A DNA stretch of 49,995 nt from Clostridia bacterium (GCA_017503105.1 JAFVTS010000017.1:1-49995), one strand, 5' to 3'. Counted from the stretch's first letter, positions 8,515 to 17,555 are shown. Notes: generated by a model not told the origin, from the letters alone. Translations and numbers: made by a program.

Positions 8515-9393
8515 TTACTGAATTTTATTTTTGCCGAAAGAGACCCGTACGCTGCTGCCGCAAGGAAGAACGAGTCCCGTACTCTCAACGGGCAGTCCTA
8601 TCTCGTCTGCCTCGCTTTTTCCTTCGAATTTTGTCAAAAGGCGAATATCGGTGATGTATTTCATAGTCGATGCCGAGAGCCCCGTGGTGTAGGAATTGAG
8701 AAGGAAGAAAAGAGGGTCGTCCGAAAGAACGCCGGAGGCAAGCTCGACGAACGGGTCGATGCTCTCCTCTATTTTCCAAACCTCGCCCGTGGGACCTCTG
8801 CCGTAGGACGGAGGGTCCATTATTATTCCGTCGTATTTGTTGCCGCGGCGGATCTCGCGTTCGATAAATTTCTTACAGTCGTCAACGATATATCTTATGG
8901 GAGCATCGGCAAGGCCCGAGAGCCTTGCGTTTTCTTTTGCGGTGGCGACCATTCCCTTCGACGCGTCAACGTGACAAACGGACGCCCCTGCCCTTGCCGC
9001 CGCGACGGTAGCGCCGCCTGTGTAGGCAAAAAGATTAAGAACCTTGATCGGTCTTCCCGCATTTCTAATGAGCTCCGAAAACCAATCCCAATTCGTTGCC
9101 TGCTCGGGGAAAAGTCCCGTATGCTTAAAGCCCATAGGCTTTATCATAAACCTGAGCTCTCCGTAATTGACGGACCAGGATTCGGGGAGCTTGTTTTCGC
9201 TCCACTTACCGCCGCCCGAGGAGCTTCTTTTATACCCCGCGTCAGCACGGCGCCAGAGGGGATGCTTTTTTTCCGACTTCCATATTACCTGCGGGTCAGG
9301 GCGTATAAGACTGTATTTTCCCCAAGTCTCAAGCTTTTCTCCTTCGGAGGTATCAAGTATTCTGTAATCCTGCCATTTATCTGCGATCCACAT
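8515..9393 (-). CDS. Class I SAM-dependent rRNA methyltransferase (RlmI/RlmK-like)
   Basis: The protein methylates a base in nucleic acid, most likely 23S rRNA, using S-adenosylmethionine. The SAM-binding motif VLNLFAYTGGATVAAARAGA is followed by the acidic ligand in HVDASKGM. The catalytic-site motif is DPPSYGRG, as in the cytosine-C5/RlmI-type family. The start ATG at 9393 has AGAGGT upstream and avoids the overlap with ruvC that an earlier in-frame start would create. Length is 292 aa, shorter than RlmI (about 390), because the N-terminal PUA domain is missing. It lies 8 bases after ruvC and 13 bases before ecfA1, inside one operon. The precise target base cannot be told from sequence. Confidence 0.88.
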   Translation of the reverse strand: MWIADKWQDYRILDTSEGEKLETWGKYSLIRPDPQVIWKSEKKHPLWRRADAGYKRSSSGGGKWSENKLPESWSVNYGELRFMIKPMGFKHTGLFPEQATNWDWFSELIRNAGRPIKVLNLFAYTGGATVAAARAGASVCHVDASKGMVATAKENARLSGLADAPIRYIVDDCKKFIEREIRRGNKYDGIIMDPPSYGRGPTGEVWKIEESIDPFVELASGVLSDDPLFFLLNSYTTGLSASTMKYITDIRLLTKFEGKSEADEIGLPVESTGLVLPCGSSVRVSFGKNKIQ

Positions 9394-9401
9394 AAAAACC
9401 T

Positions 9402-9911
9402 CTAATGCGTTTTTCTTTGATTGAAATATTTTCCCATTGCGGAGCCTGCGCACTGAGAGTGGCAGATGGCAATGGCGATAGCGTCCGCCGTGTCGTCGGG
9501 CTTCGGGGGTGCGGGGAGCTTAAGTATTGACGTTACCATAGCTATGACCTGATTCTTTTCCGCCCGTCCGTATCCTACAACGGCTTGCTTTACCTGAAGA
9601 GGGGTATATTCAAAAACCTTGACCCCCATAGCGTACGCCGTGCAAAGGATAACCCCGCGCGCCTCCGCGACGGCGATTCCCGTAGTTATATTGTTCGTGA
9701 AGAAGAGCTCCTCGACCGCCATCTCGTCGGGCTTGTACTTATTTATAATACTCTCAAGATCGTTTTTAATGATCAAAAGCCGCTTCTCTATATCCGTGTG
9801 AGCAGGAGTCGTGATCGCTCCGTAAGCTATCGGTCTTACGCTTCCGCGCACGCTTTCAACAATGCCCCAGCCAACTATCGCAAGTCCCGGGTCGATTCCG
9901 AGAATGATCAA
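9402..9911 (-). CDS. ruvC: Crossover junction endodeoxyribonuclease RuvC
   Basis: RuvC resolves Holliday junctions with the RuvAB branch-migration motor. The four acidic catalytic positions are visible: D7 in GIDPGLAIVGWGI, E67 in AVEELFF, and D140 and D143 in DDTADAIAIAICH. The 169-aa length is normal. The start codon is TTG (9909-9911) with a perfect AGGAGG seven bases upstream, and no ATG fits. ruvA and ruvB are not adjacent. It is the first gene of the minus-strand operon that runs through the ECF genes to truA, and it has its own promoter facing away from lon. Confidence 0.96.
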   Translation of the reverse strand: MIILGIDPGLAIVGWGIVESVRGSVRPIAYGAITTPAHTDIEKRLLIIKNDLESIINKYKPDEMAVEELFFTNNITTGIAVAEARGVILCTAYAMGVKVFEYTPLQVKQAVVGYGRAEKNQVIAMVTSILKLPAPPKPDDTADAIAIAICHSQCAGSAMGKYFNQRKTH

Positions 9912-9943
9912 CGCCTATCCTCCTCTTTTTCTTTATTCATATT

Positions 9944-9972
9944 ATTTTACCACATTTCCGCGGCGTAGTCAA
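9944..9972 (-). promoter_or_regulatory. Sigma-A promoter of the ruvC-truA operon
   Basis: On the minus strand TTGACT (9967-9972) and TAAAAT (9944-9949) are separated by 17 bases, 33 bases before the ruvC TTG start. Confidence 0.75.
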
Positions 9973-10062
9973 TCATTTTTTCATATTTTTTGATCAGGAC
10001 TAAATATTTTAATATTAAATTTAAGTATTTATAAAATATTTTTTAACTTTGCGGGAAAGGTA

Positions 10063-10091
10063 TGGACTTTTCTTTCAAGACGTGATATAAT
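10063..10091 (+). promoter_or_regulatory. Sigma-A promoter of lon
   Basis: TGGACT (10063-10068) and a perfect TATAAT (10086-10091) are spaced by 17 bases, 40 bases before the lon ATG. A second overlapping TATAAT follows at 10091-10096. I see no CtsR (GGTCAAA repeats) or CIRCE operator, so classical Bacillus-type heat-shock repression is not evident. Confidence 0.75.
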
Positions 10092-10131
10092 ATAATGAAT
10101 TTATATATACTAATTAAGAGGTAAATCGCAA

Positions 10132-12462
10132 ATGTCAGAAAAAATCGAAATATACAACGAGGTAAATCTCCCGCTGATACCGCTTCGCGGAATCGTCGCC
10201 TTCCCTGCGGTACAGCAAAATATAGAAATAGTACGAGGAATTTCTTTAAAGGCTTTCACCGCGGCGGCGACTATGCACGAGGCGAAGGTCCTGCTCGTTA
10301 CGCAGCGCGATCTCGGTGTCGAAGAGCCGACGGTGAGCGATCTTTATAAGACGGGCGTCCTCGCGCAGATAAAGCACGTGGTTAAGAACCCGCACGGCAA
10401 CCTTTCCGTAGTGTTCGAAGGAATCGCAAGAGCAAAGATCAAAGCGATCTCGTCGCCGCAAGGATTCTTCGTAGCAAACGCGCTCGTCAAAGAAGAGGCG
10501 AGCACCGTCAGAACGACGGGAAGCTGCGAGGCTTTGATGCTTGAGGTCAAGAACCGTCTTGCCGCCCTCACCGAGCTTCATCCCACGTTTACGGACGAGC
10601 TCAAGATGACCGCAGAGGCGATAACCTCTCCCGGTTACCTTGCCGATTTCGTTGCGTCAAGCGCGGTCATAGACTATAAAAACAAGCAGACGGTGCTCGA
10701 GGCGTTCTTGCCGAGGACGCGCCTTGAAAGACTCCTTTACGCTCTTGAAGAGGAGCATATGCTTCTTGAGTGCGAGCGTGATATTCAGATGCAGGTCCGC
10801 GAGAAAATAGACAAGAATCAAAAGGACTACTTCCTTCGCGAGCAGATAAAGGCTATACAATCCGAGCTCGGCGAGGACGATGACGACGAGATCCGCGAAT
10901 ACGAGGAAAAGATAGAAGCGGCAAAGCTCCCCGCGGAGGTAAAGGAAAAGCTTTACAAGGAGCTCGGAAAGCTTGCGAAAACGCCCTTTGGCGCGGCTGA
11001 GAGCACGGTGCTCAGGACTTATCTTGATACCTGCCTTGAATTTCCGTTCGGTATCAGAACGAACGATAAGGTCTCCGTTTCCGAGGCAAGAAAGATTCTC
11101 GACGAGGATCACGAGGGGCTTATTAAGGTAAAAGACAGAATACTTGAGTTCGTTGCGGTAAAGCAATTCTCGGATAATATAAAAAATCAGATAATTTGTC
11201 TTGTCGGCCCTCCCGGCGTCGGAAAGACCTCGGTCGCCGCATCCGTCGCAAGAGCACTCGGACGTAAGTACGCTCGCGTTTCGCTCGGCGGTATGCACGA
11301 CGAGGCGGAGATAAGAGGTCACAGAAAGACGTACGTCGGTGCTATGCCCGGCAGAATAGTAACGGCGCTCATAAACGCGAAGGCGGAGAACCCCGTTATC
11401 GTTCTCGACGAGATAGATAAGATGGCAAGCAATTTCAGAGGCGATCCGACCTCGGCACTCCTTGAGGTACTCGACCCCGAGCAGAACAAGACCTTCCGCG
11501 ATAACTTTATGGAGCTGCCCATCGACCTTTCCGACACGCTCTTCATCGCAACGGCAAACAGCTACGACGGTATTCCCGCCCCCCTTCTTGACAGAATGGA
11601 GATCATAGAGCTCTCCACCTACACGGACACGGAAAAGCTCGGGATCGCAAAGAAGCATCTCGTTCCGAAGCAGCTTAAAAGAAACGGTCTTACCGCAAGG
11701 CTTTTCAAGATCTCCGACGAGGGTATACTCGCGCTGATAAAGAGCTATACGAGAGAAGCGGGCGTCAGAACGCTTGAGCGCACGATAGCTTCACTTATAA
11801 GAAAGAGCGCGAAGAAAATTGCCGAAGGTAACGCAAAGAGCGTAAGAATAACCGAAAAGAACCTTGAAGAATTCCTCGGCAAGCCGAAGATCCTTCCCGA
11901 AAAGCTCGAAGAGAACGACCCTATCGGCGTCGTAAACGGTCTTGCGTACACGCAAGCGGGCGGCGATATGCTTAAGGTCGAGGTTGCGGTTATGGAAGGA
12001 ACGGGAAAAATCGAGCTTACGGGCTCGCTCGGCGACGTTATGAAGGAATCCGCAAAAATCGCGCACACCTTCGTAAGAACGCTTCCCGAGGAATATAAGC
12101 TCGACCGTGATTTTTACAAAAACAAGGATATACATATCCACTTCCCCGAGGGGGCGGTGCCGAAGGACGGTCCTTCTGCGGGAGTTACGATGGTAACGGC
12201 GATAGTTTCTGCCCTCGGAGGCATTCCCGTAAGACGCGACGTCGCAATGACGGGCGAGGTCACTCTTCGCGGTAAGGTATTGCCCATCGGAGGACTTAAA
12301 GAAAAGACTCTCGCGGCATACAGAGCGGGAATAAAGACGGTTCTCGTACCCAAGGATAACGTTCCCGACCTTGACGATATAGACACGGAGGCAAGAAACG
12401 CCCTCGAGTTCATCCCCTGCTCAACGGCGGAGGACGTTCTCAGAACGGCGCTCGTACGCTAA
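10132..12462 (+). CDS. lon: ATP-dependent Lon protease
   Basis: Lon is a cytoplasmic hexameric AAA+ serine protease that removes misfolded and regulatory proteins. The 776-aa protein has the usual order. The N-terminal substrate-binding domain (LPLIPLRGIVAFP at 13-25) is followed by a coiled-coil region near 210-285. The AAA+ module has Walker A GPPGVGKT (359-366) and Walker B VIVLDEIDK (422-430). The protease domain carries the Ser-Lys dyad: S682 in KDGPSAGVTM and K725 in GGLKEKTLAA. AGAGGT precedes the ATG. It leads a long plus-strand operon, with engB starting one base after its stop codon. Confidence 0.98.
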   Translation: MSEKIEIYNEVNLPLIPLRGIVAFPAVQQNIEIVRGISLKAFTAAATMHEAKVLLVTQRDLGVEEPTVSDLYKTGVLAQIKHVVKNPHGNLSVVFEGIARAKIKAISSPQGFFVANALVKEEASTVRTTGSCEALMLEVKNRLAALTELHPTFTDELKMTAEAITSPGYLADFVASSAVIDYKNKQTVLEAFLPRTRLERLLYALEEEHMLLECERDIQMQVREKIDKNQKDYFLREQIKAIQSELGEDDDDEIREYEEKIEAAKLPAEVKEKLYKELGKLAKTPFGAAESTVLRTYLDTCLEFPFGIRTNDKVSVSEARKILDEDHEGLIKVKDRILEFVAVKQFSDNIKNQIICLVGPPGVGKTSVAASVARALGRKYARVSLGGMHDEAEIRGHRKTYVGAMPGRIVTALINAKAENPVIVLDEIDKMASNFRGDPTSALLEVLDPEQNKTFRDNFMELPIDLSDTLFIATANSYDGIPAPLLDRMEIIELSTYTDTEKLGIAKKHLVPKQLKRNGLTARLFKISDEGILALIKSYTREAGVRTLERTIASLIRKSAKKIAEGNAKSVRITEKNLEEFLGKPKILPEKLEENDPIGVVNGLAYTQAGGDMLKVEVAVMEGTGKIELTGSLGDVMKESAKIAHTFVRTLPEEYKLDRDFYKNKDIHIHFPEGAVPKDGPSAGVTMVTAIVSALGGIPVRRDVAMTGEVTLRGKVLPIGGLKEKTLAAYRAGIKTVLVPKDNVPDLDDIDTEARNALEFIPCSTAEDVLRTALVR

Positions 12463-12463
12463 A

Positions 12464-13063
12464 ATGAAGATAAACACGAACAACGCTAAAATTTCCATTT
12501 CCGTCGGTACGGCAAAGCAGTTTCCGAGGGAGCTGAAGCCTCAGATAGCGCTTTCGGGAAGATCCAACGTTGGAAAAAGCTCGCTCATCAACACCCTGCT
12601 CGGAAGAAAATCGTTGGCAAGGGTGTCGTCGGCTCCCGGTAAGACTATAACGGTAAACTTCTACGACGTGGACTCCAAAATATATCTCGTCGACCTTCCC
12701 GGATACGGATACGCAAAGCGCTCTAAGGAATCTCAAAAGGTCTGGAGCACTCTTACGGAGGAATACTTCACGAAAAATCCTTCGGCGGATATGATAAAGC
12801 ACGTATTTCAGCTTATAGATATAAGAACGGGTCCGACGGAGGACGACGTTCTTATGATAAACTGGATGATAGACAGCGATATAGACTTCACCGTAGTTGC
12901 GACGAAGACGGACAAGCTCTCCCCCTCACAGCTTCGCGCGGCGCTTGATGAGCTTTGCGAAGGTTATTTTAAGGATACGGGAATAGAGATCATTCCCTTC
13001 TCAGCTGTGACGAGAGTGGGAAAAGAACAGCTCTGGAATAAAATTTACGACAAGATCAAATAA
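12464..13063 (+). CDS. engB: Ribosome biogenesis GTPase EngB/YsxC
   Basis: EngB is a small GTPase needed for assembly of the 50S ribosomal subunit. The P-loop GRSNVGKS (32-39), G3 motif DLPGYGYA and G4 motif TKTD are all present, and the 199-aa length is normal. The ATG is separated from the lon stop codon by one base, so translation is probably coupled. The lon-engB (ysxC) order is conserved in Firmicutes. Confidence 0.97.
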   Translation: MKINTNNAKISISVGTAKQFPRELKPQIALSGRSNVGKSSLINTLLGRKSLARVSSAPGKTITVNFYDVDSKIYLVDLPGYGYAKRSKESQKVWSTLTEEYFTKNPSADMIKHVFQLIDIRTGPTEDDVLMINWMIDSDIDFTVVATKTDKLSPSQLRAALDELCEGYFKDTGIEIIPFSAVTRVGKEQLWNKIYDKIK

Positions 13064-13084
13064 TATTTCAGATAGGTAATAAAA

Positions 13085-13822
13085 ATGAGCTACAATTTAA
13101 ACGTTATACTTCTCTCGGCACTCGCGGCGCTTATCGCTCTTACGGTGCACGAGTTCTCGCACGGTTACGCCGCCTATCGGCTCGGTGACCCTACCGCGAG
13201 AAATTTCGGCAGGCTGACGCTGAATCCTTTGAAGCACCTTGACCCGTTCGGCGCGCTTTGTATGATTTTCTTCCATTTCGGATGGGCGAAGCCCGTTCCG
13301 ATAAACCCGCGATACTTTAAAAATCCTAAAAAGGGATTTGCGATAACGGCACTCGCAGGACCGCTTTCGAACTTAATTCTCTCGCTTCTGTCAGCTCTTG
13401 CTTATCTGCTTTTGTTAAACGCGTTTGACGGGGTGGGCTTTGAATCGGAGTTTACTTACAAATTAGCGGTAAACTTTTTGCTTTTCGTATACTGCCTTCA
13501 TACCGTAAATCTCGGACTCGCGATATTCAACCTCGTTCCGATACCGCCCCTTGACGGCTCAAGAATACTCAACGTTATTCTGCCGCCAAAGACGTATTTC
13601 GGAATAATGAGATACGAAAGACAGATATACTTCGGGCTTATCGGCTGGCTCTTCCTCGGAGATATCGTGAAAAGCGCCCTGCTCTCCGTTCCTATGATAG
13701 CGACAAATCCCGTGCTTTCTGCGGTTGCGGGAATATTCTCTCTTGGCGATATGCTCTCGTACGTTATGGCAAAGCTTTCGGAGCTTATCTTCTCATTCTG
13801 GGAACTGTTTCCGTTTATTTAA
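13085..13822 (+). CDS. Site-2 protease family (M50) membrane metalloprotease, YwhC-like
   Basis: This is an integral membrane zinc protease of the family that cleaves within membranes. The zinc-binding motif HEFSHG (H22, E23, H26) lies in the first membrane segment, and the third ligand is D157 in NLVPIPPLDGSR. Both are intact. Three to five hydrophobic segments cover most of the 245 residues. There is no PDZ domain, so it belongs to the short YwhC-type branch and not the RseP/SpoIVFB group. It sits between engB and scpA, a placement also seen in other Clostridia. The substrate is unknown. Confidence 0.92.
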   Translation: MSYNLNVILLSALAALIALTVHEFSHGYAAYRLGDPTARNFGRLTLNPLKHLDPFGALCMIFFHFGWAKPVPINPRYFKNPKKGFAITALAGPLSNLILSLLSALAYLLLLNAFDGVGFESEFTYKLAVNFLLFVYCLHTVNLGLAIFNLVPIPPLDGSRILNVILPPKTYFGIMRYERQIYFGLIGWLFLGDIVKSALLSVPMIATNPVLSAVAGIFSLGDMLSYVMAKLSELIFSFWELFPFI

Positions 13823-13840
13823 ACAATAAAGAGGATATAA

Positions 13841-14680
13841 ATGACACAACAACTGACATACAGGCTCGACCAATTTGAAGGGCCGCTCGATCTGCTTTTA
13901 ACGCTTATCGGAAAGAACAAGGTGAGCATCACCGACATTCCTATTGCGATAATTTGCGATCAGTATATGGAATATATAGAAGAGGCTAAGAAAATGGACC
14001 TCGAGGTTGCCAGCGACTTTATCGTTATGGCAAGCGAGCTTATGCTTATAAAAAGCAAAATGATACTTCCGCACGAGGAAGGAACGGAAAACGACCCGAG
14101 GCGCGAGATAGCAGACGCCCTTCTCCTTTACCAACAGGCAAAGCTTGCGGCAAAGAGCTTACGTCCGCTTTACGAGGAATATTCATCGCGAGTCGTCAAG
14201 GGCACGGACGAAATCCCGCCCGAAAAGGGGCTTCCGCTCAACCTTGTCACCGACGACCTTATGAAGGCGCTCAGCTCCGTTATGAGAAGACTCAAGGCGG
14301 CAGAGGCGCACAGAAAGCCGGCGGACCTCGTCAACCCGCTTATAAAGCATCATATCGTGTCCGTCGAGGAAAAGATCGAGCAGATCTGCGATCTTCTTGA
14401 GGAGCACGAGGAGGCGTCACTCTTCTTCCTTTTGAAGGATGCGGACTCACGCCCCGAGCTCGTCGCGCGCTTTATGGGCATACTTGAGCTCATAAAGCTC
14501 CACAGGATCTCGATAACGACGGTAAAGTTCACAGAGGACGTTGCCGAATACGAATACACGGGACTTGAGATGAAATTCAAGCTGAACCCCGATTACGTTC
14601 CCGCCGAAGGCGAGGAAAGCGAATTTGACCACGACCCCACGAAGGACGAAGACGAACAAAAGGAGGATGACGGAAAATGA
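13841..14680 (+). CDS. scpA: Segregation and condensation protein A (kleisin)
   Basis: ScpA is the kleisin that bridges the SMC dimer and ScpB in bacterial condensin. The N-terminal signature YRLDQFEGPLDLLLTLI and the following helices IPIAIICDQYMEYIEEA and VASDFIVMASELMLIKSKMLP-type segment are diagnostic. The C-terminal winged helix, which contacts the SMC head, lies near residues 180-250, and an acidic tail follows. The length is 279 aa. The stop codon overlaps the scpB start by four bases (ATGA), indicating translational coupling. Confidence 0.96.
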   Translation: MTQQLTYRLDQFEGPLDLLLTLIGKNKVSITDIPIAIICDQYMEYIEEAKKMDLEVASDFIVMASELMLIKSKMILPHEEGTENDPRREIADALLLYQQAKLAAKSLRPLYEEYSSRVVKGTDEIPPEKGLPLNLVTDDLMKALSSVMRRLKAAEAHRKPADLVNPLIKHHIVSVEEKIEQICDLLEEHEEASLFFLLKDADSRPELVARFMGILELIKLHRISITTVKFTEDVAEYEYTGLEMKFKLNPDYVPAEGEESEFDHDPTKDEDEQKEDDGK

Positions 14681-15474
14681 GCGAGGAGCTTTTAACCAAA
14701 GAGGCGGATATCGCCCCCACCGAGCCCACGGAAGATGCGACCGAAGAAAAAAACGACACACGCCCCGTAGTATTTGAGGAGGCGCTTGAAGCCATACTCT
14801 TCGCCGCAGGGCACCCAATTTCATACACTACTCTTGCGAGAGTTTTTGAAATGACCCCCGCGAAGGTAAAGGACAAGGTCTTTGAATATTCCATTAAATA
14901 CAACGATCCCGAAATTCCGAGAGGCGTTATCCTTCTGACCTTCCCCGACTCCTGTCAGCTTTCCACTAAGCAGTATTATCTCAACGAGATAAGAGAGGCT
15001 CTCGGACTCAAGAGAAACGGAACGCTCTCAACCTCGTCTATGGAAGCGCTTGCGATAGTGGCGTACAATCAACCCGTCACAAGGTATTTCGTTGACACCT
15101 TAAGACGCGCGGACTCCTCGTACGCTATGAACAACCTCATCGACCGCGGACTCATAGAGAGCAAAGGACGCCTTGACGCTCCCGGAAGACCTATGCTTTA
15201 CGGAACGACGCCCGATTTCCTTCGCGCGTTCGGAATAAATTCAATAGACGAGCTTCCTCGGACGACCGAGGAAATACAGGCGGTATTCTCAAATACGTCG
15301 AATACCGAGCAAAAGGAGAGCACGCACCAAGACGAAGAAAACGTGCAGGCGACCATTGACGATATGGTCGAGATCTTGGAAAAAGCCACGGACGAAGAGC
15401 AGAACGAGCTTGAGCCCTCGGCAGATGATTATCAGAACTTTGACGAGGCGGAGGAAGAAAAAGAAGAGGAGTAA
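14677..15474 (+). CDS. scpB: Segregation and condensation protein B
   Basis: ScpB dimerises and binds the ScpA kleisin in the SMC complex. Residues about 28-190 form the tandem winged helices, with typical motifs LEAILFAAGHPIS, MEALAIVAYNQPVTR, LIDRGLIESKGR and GRPMLYGTTPDFLRAFGI. The protein is longer than average (265 aa) because of a charged N-terminal extension and a long acidic C-terminal tail of about 70 residues ending in a run of Glu. It overlaps scpA by four bases. Confidence 0.96.
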   Translation: MSEELLTKEADIAPTEPTEDATEEKNDTRPVVFEEALEAILFAAGHPISYTTLARVFEMTPAKVKDKVFEYSIKYNDPEIPRGVILLTFPDSCQLSTKQYYLNEIREALGLKRNGTLSTSSMEALAIVAYNQPVTRYFVDTLRRADSSYAMNNLIDRGLIESKGRLDAPGRPMLYGTTPDFLRAFGINSIDELPRTTEEIQAVFSNTSNTEQKESTHQDEENVQATIDDMVEILEKATDEEQNELEPSADDYQNFDEAEEEKEEE

Positions 15475-15480
15475 AAGAGC

Positions 15481-15975
15481 GTGGGTGCGGTTTTTGCCGT
15501 CGTATGCATTTTAATCATTCTTTTGATTATCCTTACGAGAAGATCCGAAATAAATATAATATCTCGGGGAAGGCTCACCGTGACGGTAAATTTCACGGTT
15601 TTCGCCCTCGAGCTTTCAAACTTCAAGAAAAACAAGGATAAAAGAAAAAAGAAGCCAAGCTTTTACGCGCTTGCTTCTGCCTTAAAATTTCTCTTAAAAA
15701 ATTCACATTTAAGTGTAAACAACATTTCTCTGCATCAAAAAACCCCTCTCGTGACAAGAGGTGCTTTCGAAGCGATTCTTTCCGTTATTTTTGCATATTA
15801 CGACAGCGCCTCGGGCAGAATAACTCTGCCGAGGAGCACAGAGGACTGCGATCAGCCCTTCGCGTTTGACGTAACGCTGAAAACAAGGCTTTACGTTCTT
15901 ATCTCGGCTTTTGCGGTGATGAAATTCAAAGATAAAAAGAGAAAGAAAGCGGAGTCTTCGTATGTCAGAGAATAA
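15481..15975 (+). CDS. DUF2953-like membrane-anchored protein
   Basis: The 164-aa product starts at GTG (15481), six bases after the scpB stop, with GAGG-type pairing inside the scpB end. A single N-terminal membrane helix (residues 4-18) is followed by a basic stretch. The rest is a soluble domain with alternating beta strands, as in DUF2953 proteins. The assignment rests partly on position, since a DUF2953 gene commonly separates scpB from gerW/ytfJ in Clostridia. It overlaps gerW by 14 bases. A role linked to sporulation is inferred only from its neighbour. Confidence 0.7.
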   Translation: MGAVFAVVCILIILLIILTRRSEINIISRGRLTVTVNFTVFALELSNFKKNKDKRKKKPSFYALASALKFLLKNSHLSVNNISLHQKTPLVTRGAFEAILSVIFAYYDSASGRITLPRSTEDCDQPFAFDVTLKTRLYVLISAFAVMKFKDKKRKKAESSYVRE

Positions 15976-16339
15976 GATGAGCGAAATAATCAGAGCTTCC
16001 ATTGAAGGAATGCGCGATTTTACGTCCTCGGGCGTATCCGTCGGAGACGCGATCGTTACGAGTGCGGGAGTCACGGTCATTCCCGTTTCAAAGATAAGCG
16101 TCGGATTTGCTACGGGCGGGATCGATTACGGTCCCAAAAAGATGCTCGCGGAAAAGAATTTCGGAGGCGGCGGTGGCACGGGAATTTCCATAACGCCTAT
16201 CGCTTTTCTCACTATAAGCAAAAACGCCGATATAAATCTGATACCCGTCGGCGGCGGTGATACGGGGCTTGAGAAGCTTATCTCCTTAATTGAGCATTCT
16301 CCCGATCTGATAGAAAAAATCAAAAATTCGCTGACATAA
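15962..16339 (+). CDS. ytfJ: Sporulation protein GerW/YtfJ family
   Basis: YtfJ/GerW is a small spore protein that in Bacillus is required for normal germination responses. The 125-aa product shows the family hallmarks: TVIPVSKISVGFATGG, a Gly-rich segment FGGGGGTGISITPIAFL, and a helical C-terminus. The ATG at 15962 lies within the end of the DUF2953 gene. Its presence suggests that the organism, or its recent ancestors, makes endospores, although YtfJ homologues also occur in some non-sporulating Firmicutes. Confidence 0.93.
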   Translation: MSENKMSEIIRASIEGMRDFTSSGVSVGDAIVTSAGVTVIPVSKISVGFATGGIDYGPKKMLAEKNFGGGGGTGISITPIAFLTISKNADINLIPVGGGDTGLEKLISLIEHSPDLIEKIKNSLT

Positions 16340-16399
16340 ATTTCTGCGAATACAAATACGCGCACGGGGGCAAGTTAATACCGAAAGGAGACTTGCTTT

Positions 16400-17536
16400 A
16401 TGCGACGTAACAACGGAATTTTCCCTACTCTCGTCTTTCTTATTCTTGCGGTTTTGATTTGCGTTATCGCTTCTTTGACCGTAAGCGCAAGCGAGACCCC
16501 AAAGCTCAGCGCCAGGGCTGCGACGCTTTACGAGCCCAAATCAGGCAGATTCTTGTATTCGCACAACGAAGACACACGGCTTGCTATGGCGAGCACAACG
16601 AAGATAATGACAGCGCTCGTCGCGGCACAAAAACTCTCGCCCGACGAGACCGTCATTATACCGAAAGAGGCCGTTGGAACTGAAGGCTCATCGGCATACC
16701 TCACCGAAGGCGAGGAGCTTACGGTCAAGGAGCTTCTTTACGCACTTCTTTTGAGAAGCGCAAACGACGCTTCCGTGTCGCTTGCTATACACACATCGGG
16801 GAGCGTTGAGAGCTTTGCTCTTTTAATGAATGAAAAAGCGGACGCCCTCGGACTCAAAGATACGAATTTTACAAATCCGCACGGTCTTCCCGACGAAGAG
16901 CATTTCACATCGGCGCACGACCTTGCTATAATTGCCGCAGAAGCGCTGAAAGATCCTCTTATAAGTGAAATATGCGCTACGCAAAAGGCGGTAATAACGA
17001 GCAACACGTCCACGCGCACTTTTTTAAATCACAACAAGCTTTTACATCTTTACGACGGATGTGTCGGTGTAAAAACAGGCTTCACAAAAGCCGCAGGGAG
17101 ATGCCTTGTCGGAGCAGCGCTGAGAGACGGAGTAACTCTCATCAGCGTTACCCTTAACGCGCCCGACGATTGGAACGATCACAAAAGACTCTTCGACCTC
17201 GGCTTTGAGCTTACGGAAAGCAGGCTTCTTGCAAGGAGGGGCGAATACTCGTATTCCCTGCCCGTTATCGGAGCTGACGGAGCATCCGCCGTGAAAGCGG
17301 AGCTTAGCTCCGACGTGCGCGCAGTGCTTTTGAAAACAGACAAAGCTCCCGTAGCAGACGTGCGGCTCAGCCGCTATTTTACAGCTCCGATAGAGGCGGG
17401 ACAGAAGCTCGGCGAGGTGATCTTCACGCTTGACGGCAAGGTCATAGCAAGGGGAGAGATCACCTCTAAGGAGAGCGTGCCTAAAGCAAAGAAAAAAGTA
17501 TTTTTGGCAAAGATAAAGGATTTTTTTAAAAAATAA
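16400..17536 (+). CDS. D-alanyl-D-alanine carboxypeptidase (DacB/DacF type)
   Basis: This low-molecular-mass penicillin-binding protein trims the terminal D-Ala from peptidoglycan stem peptides. A signal peptide (residues 1-30, hydrophobic core 10-28, VSA-S cleavage) exports it. The three active-site motifs are intact: STTK (S65, K68), SAN (120-122) and KTG (225-227). Behind the catalytic domain lies a small beta-rich domain, and the basic C-terminus (KAKKKVFLAKIKDFFKK) is probably a membrane-binding amphipathic helix. AGGAG precedes the ATG by nine bases. The position after gerW fits a sporulation-type DacB/DacF enzyme. Confidence 0.95.
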   Translation: MRRNNGIFPTLVFLILAVLICVIASLTVSASETPKLSARAATLYEPKSGRFLYSHNEDTRLAMASTTKIMTALVAAQKLSPDETVIIPKEAVGTEGSSAYLTEGEELTVKELLYALLLRSANDASVSLAIHTSGSVESFALLMNEKADALGLKDTNFTNPHGLPDEEHFTSAHDLAIIAAEALKDPLISEICATQKAVITSNTSTRTFLNHNKLLHLYDGCVGVKTGFTKAAGRCLVGAALRDGVTLISVTLNAPDDWNDHKRLFDLGFELTESRLLARRGEYSYSLPVIGADGASAVKAELSSDVRAVLLKTDKAPVADVRLSRYFTAPIEAGQKLGEVIFTLDGKVIARGEITSKESVPKAKKKVFLAKIKDFFKK

Positions 17537-17555
17537 GACTTTCGGGAAGTGTACT

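Noticed and set aside
7593-8654. 353-codon plus-strand open frame opposite ecfA1
   Set aside because: Mirror frame of a conserved ATPase; its product has no recognisable features.
10657-11658. Long minus-strand open frame (333 codons) opposite lon
   Set aside because: It lies wholly antisense to the conserved lon coding sequence, has no ribosome binding site and a composition typical of a mirror frame.
16370-16396. GCAAGT/ACTTGC inverted repeat around the ribosome binding site of the carboxypeptidase gene
   Set aside because: Only six base pairs with a 15-base loop; too weak to claim as a regulatory hairpin without conservation data.
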